A DNA stretch of 64,000 bases from Clostridiaceae bacterium (lineage in GTDB: Bacteria; Bacillota; Clostridia; DSM-8532), in assembly GCA_012521705.1 (NCBI GenBank), contig JAAYLX010000027.1, positions 62,001 to 126,000 on the forward strand, in the 5' to 3' direction. The position numbers and the translations under genes are program-made. Below are positions 54,871-64,000 of the stretch, piece by piece (the stretch's first letter is position 1; each line of letters begins with the position of its first letter). Under the pieces are notes generated by a model. The model did no database searches. It was not told the DNA's origin and saw nothing but the letters and a program-made list of their open reading frames with translations.

Positions 54871-55995
54871 TCATGCGGGAAGCTTGACAGTAAATGTTGT
54901 TTTTTCTGAGGTGCTTTCAACAAAAATCGTTCCACCATGAGCCTTGACAATTTCTTTGGCTATCGCCAAACCCAGTCCTGCTCCTCCGGTGTTTGAGGAA
55001 CGGGCAGAATCCAGACGATAGAATTTTTCAAAAATGGTATCGAGCTTTTCATGCGGAATTGGATTTCCCTGATTGGTAAAGGTTATTACTATAAATTTTT
55101 CCTGCTGTTCTGCAGAAATATCTATAACGCTGTTCTCAAAGCTGTAGGCTATTGCATTTTTCAAAATGTTATTAAACACCCGGGCAAGCTTATCAGCATC
55201 TCCCCATAAAATAAGCCCCTCCGGAACATTGACCAAAACCTGTTTTTGATGTGGAGCAAGTATCGGATAAAATTCATCGGCCATCTGCTGGAGCATGAAA
55301 AGTAAATTAATCTTTTCTTTGTTCAAAAGAATAGTTTGAAGATTGAATCTTGTTATCTCAAAAAACTCATTTATTAACTGCTCCAACCGATATGCTTTTT
55401 CCAGGGTAATGCCGACATACTTTGCCCTCTGCTCGGGAGGCATATCTGGAGCCTCATCCAGAAGGCTTAAGTAGCCTATAACCGAAGTCAGTGGGGTCTT
55501 TAAATCATGAGCCAAATAAACCACCAGATCATTTTTGCGCTGTTCGGCGTGGAGTGCAGCTTTTTTCTTCTTTTCCAAATTGTTTTTAATCTGATTTAGC
55601 TTCTTTTCCATAAAATCCAGCTCGGGTGATAATGTAATTCCATCACCGGATTCTTCTACAAGTTTATCCACTCCTGCAATGACTTCATCAAAATATTTTG
55701 TGAACCAGGAAAGTGAAAATTTAAGCATTATTGCAAGGAACACAAAAATCACGACAAGCGTTATAGCTTCAAGATTGTTATAAATCAAAAAGCGGGTAAT
55801 GGTAATAGCAGTAATGTCAGGTATCTGGAATTTCTTCATTAAAAAATGAACAATAGCGTCTCCAAAGCTAAAGCTTTTCTGAATGATAAACCGCAGAATA
55901 ATCACAGTTGTGACAGTTGCAAAAACAATAAGAAGCATTTTGATGAAGATTTTCCTTTTCAGCTTCGAATAATCGTTTTCTCTGTTACTTTTCAA
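54871..55995 (-). CDS. VanS-like sensor histidine kinase
   Basis: A 374-residue membrane kinase. Membrane segments are near residues 15-38 and 72-96, with a very short extracellular loop, as in VanS and other intramembrane-sensing kinases. The H-box is YLAHDLKTPLTSVIGYL (His near residue 162), the N-box NNILKNAIAYSFEN, and the G-boxes FEKFYRLD and GGAGLGLAIAKEIVKAHGG. The start overlaps the response-regulator stop by 11 bases. The ligand may be a cell-wall antibiotic or lipid II-linked signal (inference). Confidence 0.9.
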   Translation of the reverse strand: MKSNRENDYSKLKRKIFIKMLLIVFATVTTVIILRFIIQKSFSFGDAIVHFLMKKFQIPDITAITITRFLIYNNLEAITLVVIFVFLAIMLKFSLSWFTKYFDEVIAGVDKLVEESGDGITLSPELDFMEKKLNQIKNNLEKKKKAALHAEQRKNDLVVYLAHDLKTPLTSVIGYLSLLDEAPDMPPEQRAKYVGITLEKAYRLEQLINEFFEITRFNLQTILLNKEKINLLFMLQQMADEFYPILAPHQKQVLVNVPEGLILWGDADKLARVFNNILKNAIAYSFENSVIDISAEQQEKFIVITFTNQGNPIPHEKLDTIFEKFYRLDSARSSNTGGAGLGLAIAKEIVKAHGGTIFVESTSEKTTFTVKLPA

Positions 55996-56692
55996 TCTTG
56001 TAGCCGACCCCCCACACAGTTTTAATGTATTTTGGATGTTCTGAGCTGTCGTGCATCTTTTCTCTTAAATGCCGTATATGAACCATTACAGTATTATTGC
56101 TGTTGGTGAAATACTTATCTCCCCATACAACACGGAACAATTCTTCAGAACTTACCACGCGTCCACGGTTGGAAGCAAGCACCCATAGTATGGAAAACTC
56201 TGTGGGAGTAAGTGACAGAGACTTTTCATTCAATGTGCATTCGTGGGTATCCTTGTTTAAAACCAAACCCTTAAAGGCAATAACCTTTTCCTCACGTAAT
56301 GGTTCAGAAGAATTGTATCTTGTATATCTGCGAAGCTGCGCTTTGACACGGGCTACAAGCTCCAAAGGCTGAAAAGGTTTTGTCACGTAATCATCCGCGC
56401 CAATGGTAAGTCCGGTAATCTTATCAATCTCTTCTTCTTTTGCGGTCAGCATAATGACAGGGAAGGTATGCTTTTCCCGGATTTTCTGGCAAATTGAAAA
56501 GCCATCCACATCAGGAAGCATTACATCAAGAATGGCAAGATCTATCTTCTCATTTTTTATACAATTAAGTGCATCATTGCCGTTATAAAACTTAAAGATA
56601 TTATAGTTCTCATTTCTAAGGTAAACTTCAACCAAATCGGCGATAGCCTGCTCATCATCAACAATTAAGATATTCTCAGCCAAAAGCATCAT
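55985..56692 (-). CDS. VanR-like OmpR-family response regulator
   Basis: A 235-residue regulator. The receiver has ILIVDDEQAIADLVEVYL, the phosphorylated Asp in LAILDVMLPDVDG (near residue 55), VIMLTAKE and DDYVTKPF. A winged-helix DNA-binding domain follows (LTPTEFSILWVLASNRGRVVSSEEL, NTVMVHIRHLREKM). The sequence is close to VanR over its whole length. It likely binds the three TAAGAA arrays at this locus, including its own promoter. AAAGAAG precedes the ATG. Confidence 0.92.
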   Translation of the reverse strand: MMLLAENILIVDDEQAIADLVEVYLRNENYNIFKFYNGNDALNCIKNEKIDLAILDVMLPDVDGFSICQKIREKHTFPVIMLTAKEEEIDKITGLTIGADDYVTKPFQPLELVARVKAQLRRYTRYNSSEPLREEKVIAFKGLVLNKDTHECTLNEKSLSLTPTEFSILWVLASNRGRVVSSEELFRVVWGDKYFTNSNNTVMVHIRHLREKMHDSSEHPKYIKTVWGVGYKIEK

Positions 56693-56758
56693 CTTCTTTC
56701 TTTTGTATATATCCCCATAATCATCATAACTGATAGCACTAATTTATTGATAATATTT

Positions 56759-56786
56759 TTATTATGAAAAGCTTAAGACTTTCTTA
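56759..56786 (-). promoter_or_regulatory. triple TAAGAA-like box upstream of the response regulator
   Basis: Minus strand: TAAGAA (56781-56786), TAAGCT (56770-56775) and TAATAA (56759-56764), each separated by 5 bases. A degenerate form of the array before the carboxypeptidase and transporter, consistent with weaker autoregulation. Confidence 0.6.
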
Positions 56787-57148
56787 ATTCAGTATTTTCT
56801 GCTTTTGAATACCAAAAAGAAAATCTGGAATATTTGAGAACTCCGGAAATTGAGTATTCAGGTTAAGATATTGATGCACTGTTGAATATTCATTCTACGT
56901 CACACACAAAGCAGAACTCCTTAAGAAAAGGCATACAGCCTGCAACTCTTGAAAGGATTATTTCTTACCTGAAAAACTCGGAAGAAACCAGCCATACCTG
57001 TGAATCTCTCTCCGCTGAACTTTCCCTCTCCCGGGTTTCAATAAGGCGTTATCTGAATTATCTTGTTGAGATCAACTTTCTTTCCAACTCGATTGATTAC
57101 AGTACCGGAGGAAGACCTTCGATTATTTATCATATGAAAAAACAATAA
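56777..57148 (+). pseudogene. C-terminal remnant of a CitB/DcuR-type response regulator
   Basis: From 56867 the frame encodes DIDALL, a short linker and the helix-turn-helix domain typical of DcuR/CitT/DpiA regulators: LRKGIQPATLERIISYL, then AELSLSRVSIRRYLNYLVE and a GGRPS wing. No receiver domain precedes it. The same frame upstream is interrupted by TAA at 56864 (perhaps from CAA) and by a second stop at 56774, though EYQKENLEYLR resembles the usual inter-domain linker. A TTG at 56882 could still start an 88-residue DNA-binding fragment, but there is no ribosome site. Most likely decayed. Confidence 0.68.
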
Positions 57149-57172
57149 AAAGCTCTTAATAAAGAGCTTTTT
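57146..57172. terminator. bidirectional terminator
   Basis: AAAAAGCTCTT and AAGAGCTTTTT form a stem with a short AATA-type loop and T-runs on both strands. It serves the tRNA-Leu gene on the minus strand and the gene remnant on the plus strand. Confidence 0.85.
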
Positions 57173-57199
57173 ATCATGCAGTTCAATTCTGTATTAAAT

Positions 57200-57282
57200 T
57201 GGTGCGGACAAAGGGACTTGAACCCCCACGGTTTCCCGCCAGATCCTAAATCTGGTGCGTCTGCCAATTCCGCCATGTCCGC
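57200..57282 (-). tRNA. tRNA-Leu(UAG)
   Basis: An 83-base tRNA including an encoded CCA. The acceptor stem GCGGACA pairs with TGTCCGC, the discriminator is A, and the D-loop region GGCGGAATTGGCAGACGC is typical of tRNA-Leu. The anticodon stem CCAGA/TCTGG holds TAG (57246-57248). A short variable arm and the T-loop GGTTCAAGTCC follow. Confidence 0.97.
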
Positions 57283-57304
57283 ACGCCTAAAGAATGCATT
57301 TACT

Positions 57305-57333
57305 ATATTAAAACCTTAATCTGCTTTTGTCAA
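57305..57333 (-). promoter_or_regulatory. promoter of tRNA-Leu
   Basis: A perfect TTGACA (57328-57333) and TAATAT (57305-57310) are 17 bases apart on the minus strand, about 22 bases before the mature tRNA 5' end. Confidence 0.75.
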
Positions 57334-57373
57334 CCAGTTAATAATTCCGGTTTATGGCTCTCCGTGCTGTTTA

Positions 57374-58516
57374 TCAAACATTCATCCTGTTAAGGAACCT
57401 TACCAGGTTGTTCATGGTAAGAGCAAGGTCGCTCTTGCTGCGGGTCCTGGCTACCTTAAAGTCAACGGCCACTCTGTTGATGCTGAATATTGCTGAAACT
57501 CCCTCATTATAAGCTGGTTCAACATTATCGCCTATATCGCCTACTATTGCTACCACGGGCACATTCAGTGCTTTAGCCCTGCGTGCCACCCCGATAACTA
57601 CCTTTCCTCTTATGCTCTGGCTGTCTATTTTTCCTTCTCCGGTAAAAATCATATCCGCATCATGCGCTATGGTGTCAAAATTTACGGTATCAAGTACGGT
57701 TTCAATGCCCATCTGAAGTCGTGAGCCGAAAAACGCGACCATTCCTCCTCCCATTCCTCCGGCGGCGCCGGACCCTGGAATTGCGGATACGTCAATACCA
57801 AGCTGAGCTTTTATTACTTCTGCCAAATGCTTAAGGCCATTGTCCAGAGAGACAACCATATCAGGGTCTGCTCCTTTCTGCGGACCGAAAACATACGCTG
57901 CGCCATTGTGGCCATAAAAAGGATTGTCTATATCACACATGGTTATAATCTCAATATCTTTGAGCTCCCTGCAGAACCCTGATACATCAATTCTTTTAAC
58001 ATCTTTCAATGTACCGCCGGTCGGAACAAACTCATTATCATCCGCATTATAGAACCTGATTCCGCAGGCTGCAGCCGCACCGGCGCCCGCATCGTTGGTG
58101 CAGCTTCCTCCAAGGCCGACAATAATTCTCCTGCATCCGCTCTTTGCCGCATGCAGAATTAATTGGCCTACTCCGTATGTACTCGTTTTTTCAGGGTTTT
58201 TATTATCCTCAACCAGTGGCAAACCTGCGCAGGCTGCCATTTCAATTACAGCAGTCCCGTTTTCCAATATGCCGTAAAATCCCTGCATGTCTTCCATAAA
58301 GGGGCCCTTAACGGTAACTTCCACCCTTTTCCCGCCGACAGCGGAAAGAAACGCGTCCACGCTTCCTTCTCCTCCATCTGCAACAGGTATGGAAACAATC
58401 TTCGCATCAGGGTAACCTGAACGCAATTCCCTTGCCATTATTTCGCATATTTCAGAAGAACTCATTGTCCCTTTGAATGAGTCAGGAATCAAAACGAATT
58501 TTCTCATTTGTTTCAT
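57374..58516 (-). CDS. glycerate kinase
   Basis: A 380-residue GlxK/GarK-type glycerate kinase, which phosphorylates D-glycerate with ATP (2-phosphoglycerate is the usual product). FVLIPDSFKGTMSS is at the N-terminus, with PVADGGEGS, GLGGSCTNDAGAGAAAACG near residue 130 and GSGAAGGMGGGMVAFF near residue 255. The MFTGEG-like block MIFTGEGKIDSQS is intact. It stands alone upstream of tRNA-Leu, 81 bases after carB. Confidence 0.92.
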   Translation of the reverse strand: MKQMRKFVLIPDSFKGTMSSSEICEIMARELRSGYPDAKIVSIPVADGGEGSVDAFLSAVGGKRVEVTVKGPFMEDMQGFYGILENGTAVIEMAACAGLPLVEDNKNPEKTSTYGVGQLILHAAKSGCRRIIVGLGGSCTNDAGAGAAAACGIRFYNADDNEFVPTGGTLKDVKRIDVSGFCRELKDIEIITMCDIDNPFYGHNGAAYVFGPQKGADPDMVVSLDNGLKHLAEVIKAQLGIDVSAIPGSGAAGGMGGGMVAFFGSRLQMGIETVLDTVNFDTIAHDADMIFTGEGKIDSQSIRGKVVIGVARRAKALNVPVVAIVGDIGDNVEPAYNEGVSAIFSINRVAVDFKVARTRSKSDLALTMNNLVRFLNRMNV

Positions 58517-58597
58517 CCTTTATCACTTAATCGGCTGAATTCCGTCAAAAATATCCAGCAAAGCTATTTTACAATAATTCTCAGCAAGATTCCATAA

Positions 58598-61500
58598 TCA
58601 ATCTTCTTTATCGTGTTTAAATACGTCCAGGCTTACAATATCAAGCTCTTCGGGATTCTTTTTCAACAACATGCATCTGAGAACCGCATAGGCTGTATCC
58701 ATACTTGTCAGGCACAAAATTGAACGCTCAACAGCCCTTCTTCTGATCTTGAAGCCGTCACGCTGTGAATCCCTTCCCCTCGTGGCGGTATTAACAATCA
58801 TGTCTATTTCGCCCTGCTCCATAAGATCAAGAATGTTGGGTGATCCTTCATTAATTTTTCTGACCACATTGGTCGCGATTGCGTGCTGGTTCAGGTAAAG
58901 GGCAGTCTTACCTGTGGCATACAATTTGAATCCCAGGCGTTCAAAGCCATCGGCCAGGTCTATAAGATCCGGTTTGTCGGTATCGCGTACGGTGAACAGG
59001 ATTGAACCTTTCTCTCTGGGGAATTTAAATCCCGCTGCAATAAGCCCTTTCAGGGTCGCTTCGTGGAGGTTCTTTGCAATTCCCAGTACTTCACCGGTGG
59101 ATTTCATTTCAGGGCCCAGGCTTGTATCAACATTATGCAGTTTTTCGAAGGAGAATACCGGAACCTTGACCGCCACATATTCGCCTTCCCTGTATAATCC
59201 TGTTCCATAAGGGAAATCTGACAGTTTTTTGCCCAGCATGATGCGAGTTGCAATTTTGACCATGGGTATACCGGTTACCTTGCTGATATACGGGACGGTA
59301 CGGCTGGATCTCGGGTTCACTTCTATAACATAGACCTGATCGTTGAACACGACATACTGGATGTTAACTATACCTATTACGTGAAGTGCTTTGGCAAGCC
59401 TTTCGGTATAGTCTATGATGGTTTCCTTTATCTTGAAAGACAGGCTCTGGGGCGGATACATGGAAATACTGTCGCCGGAATGCACCCCCGCTCTTTCAAG
59501 ATGCTCCATTATACCGGGTATAAGTATGTTTTCCCCGTCACAGATGGCATCTACCTCGAGCTCTTTACCCATCATGTACTTGTCAATGAGTATGGGATGC
59601 TCCTGCTCCTCCATATTAATAATTTCCATGAACTCTTCGATGTCTTTGTCGTTATAGGCAATTTCCATTCCCTTTCCGCCAAGCACATAGGACGGTCTTA
59701 CCAGAACCGGATAACCTATGCTGTTTGCTGCCTTAAGAGCTTCTTCAAGGGTAAATACCGTGGTACCCACAGGCCTTGGAATATTCAGTTCTTCCAGGAT
59801 CTTGTCAAATTTCTCCCTGTCTTCCGCTGCATCCACGTATTTTGCATCCGTTCCGAATATTCTTACGCCTATATCTGCCAGAGGTTTTGTAAGCTTTATG
59901 GCTGTCTGGCCGCCAAACTGGGCTATTACGCCATCGGGATTTTCCAGTTCTATTATCTCTTCAACATCCTCGGCGGTAAGCGGGTCAAAATACAGCCTGT
60001 CAGATATGTCAAAGTCTGTGGATACTGTTTCAGGGTTGTTATTAATTATAATTGCTTCATAACCCTCTTCTTTAAGCCCCCATACCGAATGTACCGAGCA
60101 GTAATCGAACTCAATTCCCTGGCCGATACGAATAGGACCGGAACCTAAAACTATTATTTTCTTGTTTTTTGACGGAATTGATTCGTTGTATTCATCGTAG
60201 GTTGAGTAGTAATATGGGGTCTGAGCCTCAAATTCGGCAGCACAGGTATCAACCATTTTATAAGACGGCCTGATACCATATTCCTTGCGTTTTGCTCTGA
60301 CATCCTGAGCCTTTGCTCCAACATATTTTCCTATCACCTCATCAAGGAATCCCATTTTCTTTGCCTTAAGCAGAGTCTCTTTATCAAGCCCCTCCAAGGT
60401 AAGTGTTTTTAAATGTTCTTCCATGTTGACGATGTTCTTGAATTTATATAGGAACCACTTGTCTATTTTTGTTATATCGTATATCTCATCTATGGACACG
60501 CCTCTTCTGATAGCTTCAGCTATTACAAGAAGTCTGTTGTCATCTATATTGTGCAGTCTCTCAATAAGTGCGGGAAGATCCAGATCCTTGCACAGCGGAG
60601 TCTCCAGGGTTTTGATATTAAGCTCCAGAGAACGCAGGGCTTTCATGAGTGCGGCTTCAAAGGAATTGCTGATAGCCATTACTTCACCCGTTGCCTTCAT
60701 CTGGGTCCCCAGGGTGCGGTGGGCATTAACAAACTTGTCAAAGGGCCATTTGGGGATTTTTATTACGCAATAATCCACAGTGGGTTCAAAGCATGCATAG
60801 GTTTTTCCGGTAACGGCATTGACTATTTCATCCAGACCGTAACCTATGGAAATCTTGGTGGTTACTTTGGCTATAGGGTATCCTGTGGCCTTTGATGCCA
60901 GCGCCGATGAACGGCTGACACGTGGGTTTACTTCAATGACCGCATATTCAAAGCTCTCGGGATGCAGCGCAAACTGAACATTGCAGCCACCTTCGATACC
61001 CAACGCGGAGATAATATTTAACGCGGCCCTTCTAAGCATCTGGTATTCCTTGTCTGAAAGGGTCTGGGCAGGTGCGACCACTATACTGTCCCCGGTGTGA
61101 ATACCCACCGGGTCAACATTTTCCATGCTGCACACTGTTATTACATTGCCTTTGCTGTCCCTTATTACCTCAAACTCTATTTCCTTCCATCCGGAAACGC
61201 ATTTCTCGATAAGAGTCTGATGCACACGGCTAAGCCTTAATCCATTGGCTCCGATTTCTCTCAATTCTTCCTCGTTATATGCTATTCCTCCTCCGGTGCC
61301 ACCAAGTGTATATGCCGGACGGACAACAACCGGATAGCCTATTGAAGCTGCGAAACTCAACGCATCTTCAAGTGTGTTTACAACTTTACTTGGAATACAT
61401 GGCTCACCAATTTTCTCCATGGTGTCTTTAAAGGCCTGCCTGTCCTCAGCCATTCTGATTGTTTCAACGGCGGTACCCAGAAGTTTTATTCCCTGTTCTT

Positions 61501-61825
61501 CAAGAAATCCTGATTCCGCAAGTTCCATGGCCAGATTAAGGCCGGTCTGGCCTCCAAGGGTGGGCAGAATACTGTCCGGCTTCTCCTTAAGGATTATTTT
61601 CTTTAATACATCCGGGATAAGCGGCTCTATATACACTTTATCCGCCATGTTGGTGTCAGTCATGATAGTAGCAGGGTTGCTGTTTACCAATATGGTTTCT
61701 ATACCTTCCTCTTTAAGAGCCTGGCATGCCTGGGTTCCTGCATAGTCGAACTCTGCGGCCTGGCCTATAATAATAGGTCCCGACCCTATAACCATTACAC
61801 GTTTTATTTCCTGTTTCTTCGGCAT
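58598..61825 (-). CDS. carB: carbamoyl phosphate synthase large subunit
   Basis: A 1,075-residue synthase with two homologous ATP-grasp halves. The first (residues 1-400) has [22 protein letters not shown]; the second (550-935) has [21 protein letters not shown]. An oligomerisation domain lies between them, and a C-terminal MGS-like allosteric domain (about 936-1075) contains LYATGKTA and [10 protein letters not shown]. It makes carbamoyl phosphate from bicarbonate, ammonia and two ATP for pyrimidines and arginine. It follows carA by 70 bases in pyrF-carA-carB. Its partner CarA lacks the glutaminase nucleophile, so it may use free ammonia or ammonia from another CarA. Confidence 0.96.
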   Translation of the reverse strand: MPKKQEIKRVMVIGSGPIIIGQAAEFDYAGTQACQALKEEGIETILVNSNPATIMTDTNMADKVYIEPLIPDVLKKIILKEKPDSILPTLGGQTGLNLAMELAESGFLEEQGIKLLGTAVETIRMAEDRQAFKDTMEKIGEPCIPSKVVNTLEDALSFAASIGYPVVVRPAYTLGGTGGGIAYNEEELREIGANGLRLSRVHQTLIEKCVSGWKEIEFEVIRDSKGNVITVCSMENVDPVGIHTGDSIVVAPAQTLSDKEYQMLRRAALNIISALGIEGGCNVQFALHPESFEYAVIEVNPRVSRSSALASKATGYPIAKVTTKISIGYGLDEIVNAVTGKTYACFEPTVDYCVIKIPKWPFDKFVNAHRTLGTQMKATGEVMAISNSFEAALMKALRSLELNIKTLETPLCKDLDLPALIERLHNIDDNRLLVIAEAIRRGVSIDEIYDITKIDKWFLYKFKNIVNMEEHLKTLTLEGLDKETLLKAKKMGFLDEVIGKYVGAKAQDVRAKRKEYGIRPSYKMVDTCAAEFEAQTPYYYSTYDEYNESIPSKNKKIIVLGSGPIRIGQGIEFDYCSVHSVWGLKEEGYEAIIINNNPETVSTDFDISDRLYFDPLTAEDVEEIIELENPDGVIAQFGGQTAIKLTKPLADIGVRIFGTDAKYVDAAEDREKFDKILEELNIPRPVGTTVFTLEEALKAANSIGYPVLVRPSYVLGGKGMEIAYNDKDIEEFMEIINMEEQEHPILIDKYMMGKELEVDAICDGENILIPGIMEHLERAGVHSGDSISMYPPQSLSFKIKETIIDYTERLAKALHVIGIVNIQYVVFNDQVYVIEVNPRSSRTVPYISKVTGIPMVKIATRIMLGKKLSDFPYGTGLYREGEYVAVKVPVFSFEKLHNVDTSLGPEMKSTGEVLGIAKNLHEATLKGLIAAGFKFPREKGSILFTVRDTDKPDLIDLADGFERLGFKLYATGKTALYLNQHAIATNVVRKINEGSPNILDLMEQGEIDMIVNTATRGRDSQRDGFKIRRRAVERSILCLTSMDTAYAVLRCMLLKKNPEELDIVSLDVFKHDKED

Positions 61826-61895
61826 ATTAAACCTCCACTGTTATTACTGCGTTTGAATCTTCCTCTTAAATACATTCTTTCGGGCAGAGCCCTTT

Positions 61896-62960
61896 TTATT
61901 TATCCATCATGGAAATGAACTCGTCATAAAGATAACCAGTGTCCCCGTATCCCGAAGAGACTTCCGGATGGAACTGAACTCCGAAAGCGGGGATTTTTAT
62001 GTACTTTATTCCTTCAACAGTGTTGTCGTTCATATTTATATGGGTGACAACCGCAGATTCAGTATCAAATTTGTCGGCTGAAACTACATATCCATGGTTC
62101 TGGGCTGTAATATATGTCCTGTCCTTGCCAAGATCCTTTACCGGGTGATTTCCGCCCCTGTGCCCATATTTCAGTTTTGTTGTTTCCCCGCCCATGGCCA
62201 ATGCCAGTATCTGATGCCCCAGACCTATACCGAATACGGGAAGTTTGCCCAGAAGTTTTTTCACAACATCCACCTGGGATTTGCAATCCTGAGGGTTTCC
62301 AGGCCCGTTTGAAAGAAGGATTCCATCGGGTCCGACAGTCAGAATTTCTTCTGCTTCCGCATTTGCGGGGAATACATAGACATCGCAATTTCTTTTTGTA
62401 AGGGAATTTAATAAACTACCTTTGACGCCGTAATCCAAAACTGCCACCTTATGGCCTGTTCCCGGGATATGATACATCTTTTCGGTTGTCACATTCCCGA
62501 CGAGATTTCCGGGCTTGAAGTTGCGAATCTTATTCAGGCATTCTTCATGTTCCAGTCCGGCGTCCGTGGTGATAATTCCGTTCATAGTGCCTTTTTCCCT
62601 TAAAATCCTGGTAAGTTCACGGGTATCTATTCCTTTTAATCCGATTACCCCGTTCTTCTTTAAGTAATTGTCAAGAAAGTCCACTGAACGCCAGTTGCTT
62701 GGCTCGTCGCAAAACTCTCTTGCAATTAACCCCTTTACGCAGATTTTGTCCGAAGTTACATCTTCCTCATTTACGCCGTAATTTCCAATGAGGGGATAAG
62801 TCATTGTGACAATCTGCCCGGCGTTTGTCGGATCAGTCAGTAGTTCCTGATAACCGGTCATTGATGTATTGAAAACCACTTCTCCAATATATGTGCCTTC
62901 GGCCCCAAAGGCCTCGCCGGTGAACCGGCTTCCGTCTTCCAAGATCAGAAATGCTTTCAT
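61896..62960 (-). CDS. carA: carbamoyl phosphate synthase small subunit with Cys-to-Gly change at the nucleophile
   Basis: A 354-residue CarA with complete N-terminal domain (TSMTGYQELLTDPTNAGQ, GIDTRELTRILREKGTMNG) and glutaminase domain ending in QFHPEVSSGYGDTGYLYDEF. At the nucleophile elbow it reads VFGIGLGHQ: codon 246 is GGT (62223-62225) where TGT/TGC for Cys is expected. The His-Glu pair is intact. As in vertebrate CPS I, which also lacks this Cys, the complex would depend on free ammonia. The stop/start with pyrF overlaps by 4 bases; carB follows. The orphan carA at 33992 keeps its Cys. Confidence 0.92.
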   Translation of the reverse strand: MKAFLILEDGSRFTGEAFGAEGTYIGEVVFNTSMTGYQELLTDPTNAGQIVTMTYPLIGNYGVNEEDVTSDKICVKGLIAREFCDEPSNWRSVDFLDNYLKKNGVIGLKGIDTRELTRILREKGTMNGIITTDAGLEHEECLNKIRNFKPGNLVGNVTTEKMYHIPGTGHKVAVLDYGVKGSLLNSLTKRNCDVYVFPANAEAEEILTVGPDGILLSNGPGNPQDCKSQVDVVKKLLGKLPVFGIGLGHQILALAMGGETTKLKYGHRGGNHPVKDLGKDRTYITAQNHGYVVSADKFDTESAVVTHINMNDNTVEGIKYIKIPAFGVQFHPEVSSGYGDTGYLYDEFISMMDK

Positions 62961-63913
62961 CCCTTATTTTCCTTTCTATCAAAAATAAATTGTCCGATCT
63001 CCTCTTTCATTCTTACAGCCTCAGCCCTTGCCGCCTTATCAAACTCCTCAGCCGAGTACTCATTCTTCCATCTCTCACTCTTATATGCGCACATGAGGCT
63101 TCTGGATGCGTTAATTACCGCTCCCAGTCCATCCTTGTCAAAAGCGTGGGCTACATCCGATGCTTTTCCGCCCTGAGCTCCGTACCCCGGTACTAAAATC
63201 CAGCTTTCAGGCATCCTCTTTCTTAAAAGTTTGAGCTGCTCCGGATATGTAGCACCCACAACCGCACCTACTGAGGAATATCCGCATTGGCCTTTTGTAG
63301 TCCTGCCCCATTCATTTACCATGTCCGCCATGGCTTCATAGACCTTGCGCCCGTCATCCAGTGTCAGGTCCTGAAGTTCCCCTGATGAGAGGTTTGAGGT
63401 TTTTACCAGGACAAATATACCTTTTCCGTATTTTTCACAGGCTTCAACAAAAGGTTTTATTCCGTCACTTCCCAGGTATCCGTTGACTGTAAGGGCATCG
63501 GCGTCGAATATCTCTTTATTTTCGCCATTTATATCTGTTTTGCCGAGGTATGCAGATGCATAAGCCTCACTGGTTGACCCGATGTCATTCCTTTTACCGT
63601 CGGCAATCACAATTAAATCCTTGCTCTTTGCATATTTCACAGTTTCATTGAAAACCCAAATTCCGTGGATTCCATACATTTCGTAATATGCAAGCTGCGG
63701 CTTGACTGCCGGGATAATATCACAGACTGCGTCTATAAGTCTTTTGTTGAACTCTGCGATACTGTGGGCGGCAGCCTGCTCAAAACATGAATATTCATCA
63801 AATGCCTTTCTTTTGATTGAGTCCGGTATATATTCAAGCTTAGGGTCCAGACCCAATACCGATGGATTTTGTTTTTCAATTATTTTCCGGGCAAGTTTGT
63901 CGGAGAAATTCAT
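62957..63913 (-). CDS. pyrF: orotidine 5'-phosphate decarboxylase (long, type 2)
   Basis: Decarboxylates OMP to UMP, the last step of UMP synthesis. The 318-residue length and sequence match the longer PyrF group. The N-terminus has VLGLDPKLEYIP, the catalytic Asp-Lys-Asp lies in VIADGKRNDIGSTSEAYA, and VPGYGAQGG and INASRSLM near the C-terminus bind phosphate. AGGAGTG lies upstream of the ATG. First complete gene of the pyrF-carA-carB unit. Confidence 0.94.
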   Translation of the reverse strand: MNFSDKLARKIIEKQNPSVLGLDPKLEYIPDSIKRKAFDEYSCFEQAAAHSIAEFNKRLIDAVCDIIPAVKPQLAYYEMYGIHGIWVFNETVKYAKSKDLIVIADGKRNDIGSTSEAYASAYLGKTDINGENKEIFDADALTVNGYLGSDGIKPFVEACEKYGKGIFVLVKTSNLSSGELQDLTLDDGRKVYEAMADMVNEWGRTTKGQCGYSSVGAVVGATYPEQLKLLRKRMPESWILVPGYGAQGGKASDVAHAFDKDGLGAVINASRSLMCAYKSERWKNEYSAEEFDKAARAEAVRMKEEIGQFIFDRKENKG

Positions 63914-63941
63914 ATTATTACACTCCTGTTCGCGATCGTAC

Positions 63942-64000
63942 TTATTTATAATCAGCGCTGCTGAAGACCGTTTTCGCCATATTTTGTTCTGAATAATTAT
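63942..64000 (-). other. open frame at window edge, possible 3' end of an upstream gene
   Basis: A minus-strand frame open from the edge ends at TAA (63942-63944) with ...NMAKTVFSSADYK. It would precede pyrF by 28 bases, the position where another pyr gene is common, but 19 codons are too few to identify it or to prove it is coding. Confidence 0.25.

Overview
The window reads as a low-GC, anaerobic, spore-former-type Firmicute, most likely a cellulolytic clostridium near Acetivibrio/Hungateiclostridium. This rests on a five-piece archaeal-type glutamate synthase, a type III glutamine synthetase beside ammonia-dependent AsnA, a Gram-positive Tad locus, ANTAR regulators, a T-box leader and LL-diaminopimelate aminotransferase. 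The species call is inference. No phage, transposase, rRNA or CRISPR array was seen.

Layout. 1-2.6 kb (minus): isoprenoid and lipid genes uppS-cdsA-dxr, with dxr cut by the edge. 2.7-6.7 kb (minus): an acyl-CoA ligase, a TIM-barrel isomerase-like protein and an amidohydrolase behind a T-box leader whose best specifier is CUC (Leu). 6.7-17.5 kb (minus): a Tad-type secretion or pilus locus (TadZ, CpaF, TadB, TadC, TadE, a DUF5702 protein, a TadE-like protein, an FHA protein) with no visible Flp pilin or prepilin peptidase. 17.8-24.5 kb: a YhfC-type membrane protease, two chemoreceptors and a lysophospholipase-like hydrolase. 25.1-26.6 kb: hisH and hisF.

26.7-45.6 kb is a nitrogen-assimilation block: gdhA; glnA with a co-translated ANTAR protein; dapL, pyrG, dapF, an orphan carA, a second ANTAR protein; glutamate synthase in five pieces; then divergent asnA-glnN and a separate nadE. 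Three leaders (glutamate synthase, asnA-glnN, nadE) share one design: a strong promoter, then a hairpin with a six-base AAAGGY loop close to the predicted RNA 5' end, whose 3' side is also the 5' arm of an intrinsic terminator. This is the expected layout for ANTAR antitermination and suggests a nitrogen riboregulon controlled by the two ANTAR proteins encoded here.

45.7-49.9 kb: a PadR-controlled operon with a HAAS/DUF1700 protein and two short-chain dehydrogenases, plus small enzymes. 50-56.8 kb: a VanR/VanS-like two-component system, a D,D-carboxypeptidase and a MacB-like ABC transporter. Each transcription unit is preceded by three TAAGAA-like repeats spaced 11 bp apart, which outlines a self-contained regulon. 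56.8-64 kb: a decayed response-regulator fragment, tRNA-Leu(UAG), glycerate kinase and pyrF-carA-carB.

The two carA copies have opposite defects. The copy beside carB has Gly where the glutaminase nucleophile Cys should be. The orphan copy keeps the Cys but is frameshifted after the HPE motif.
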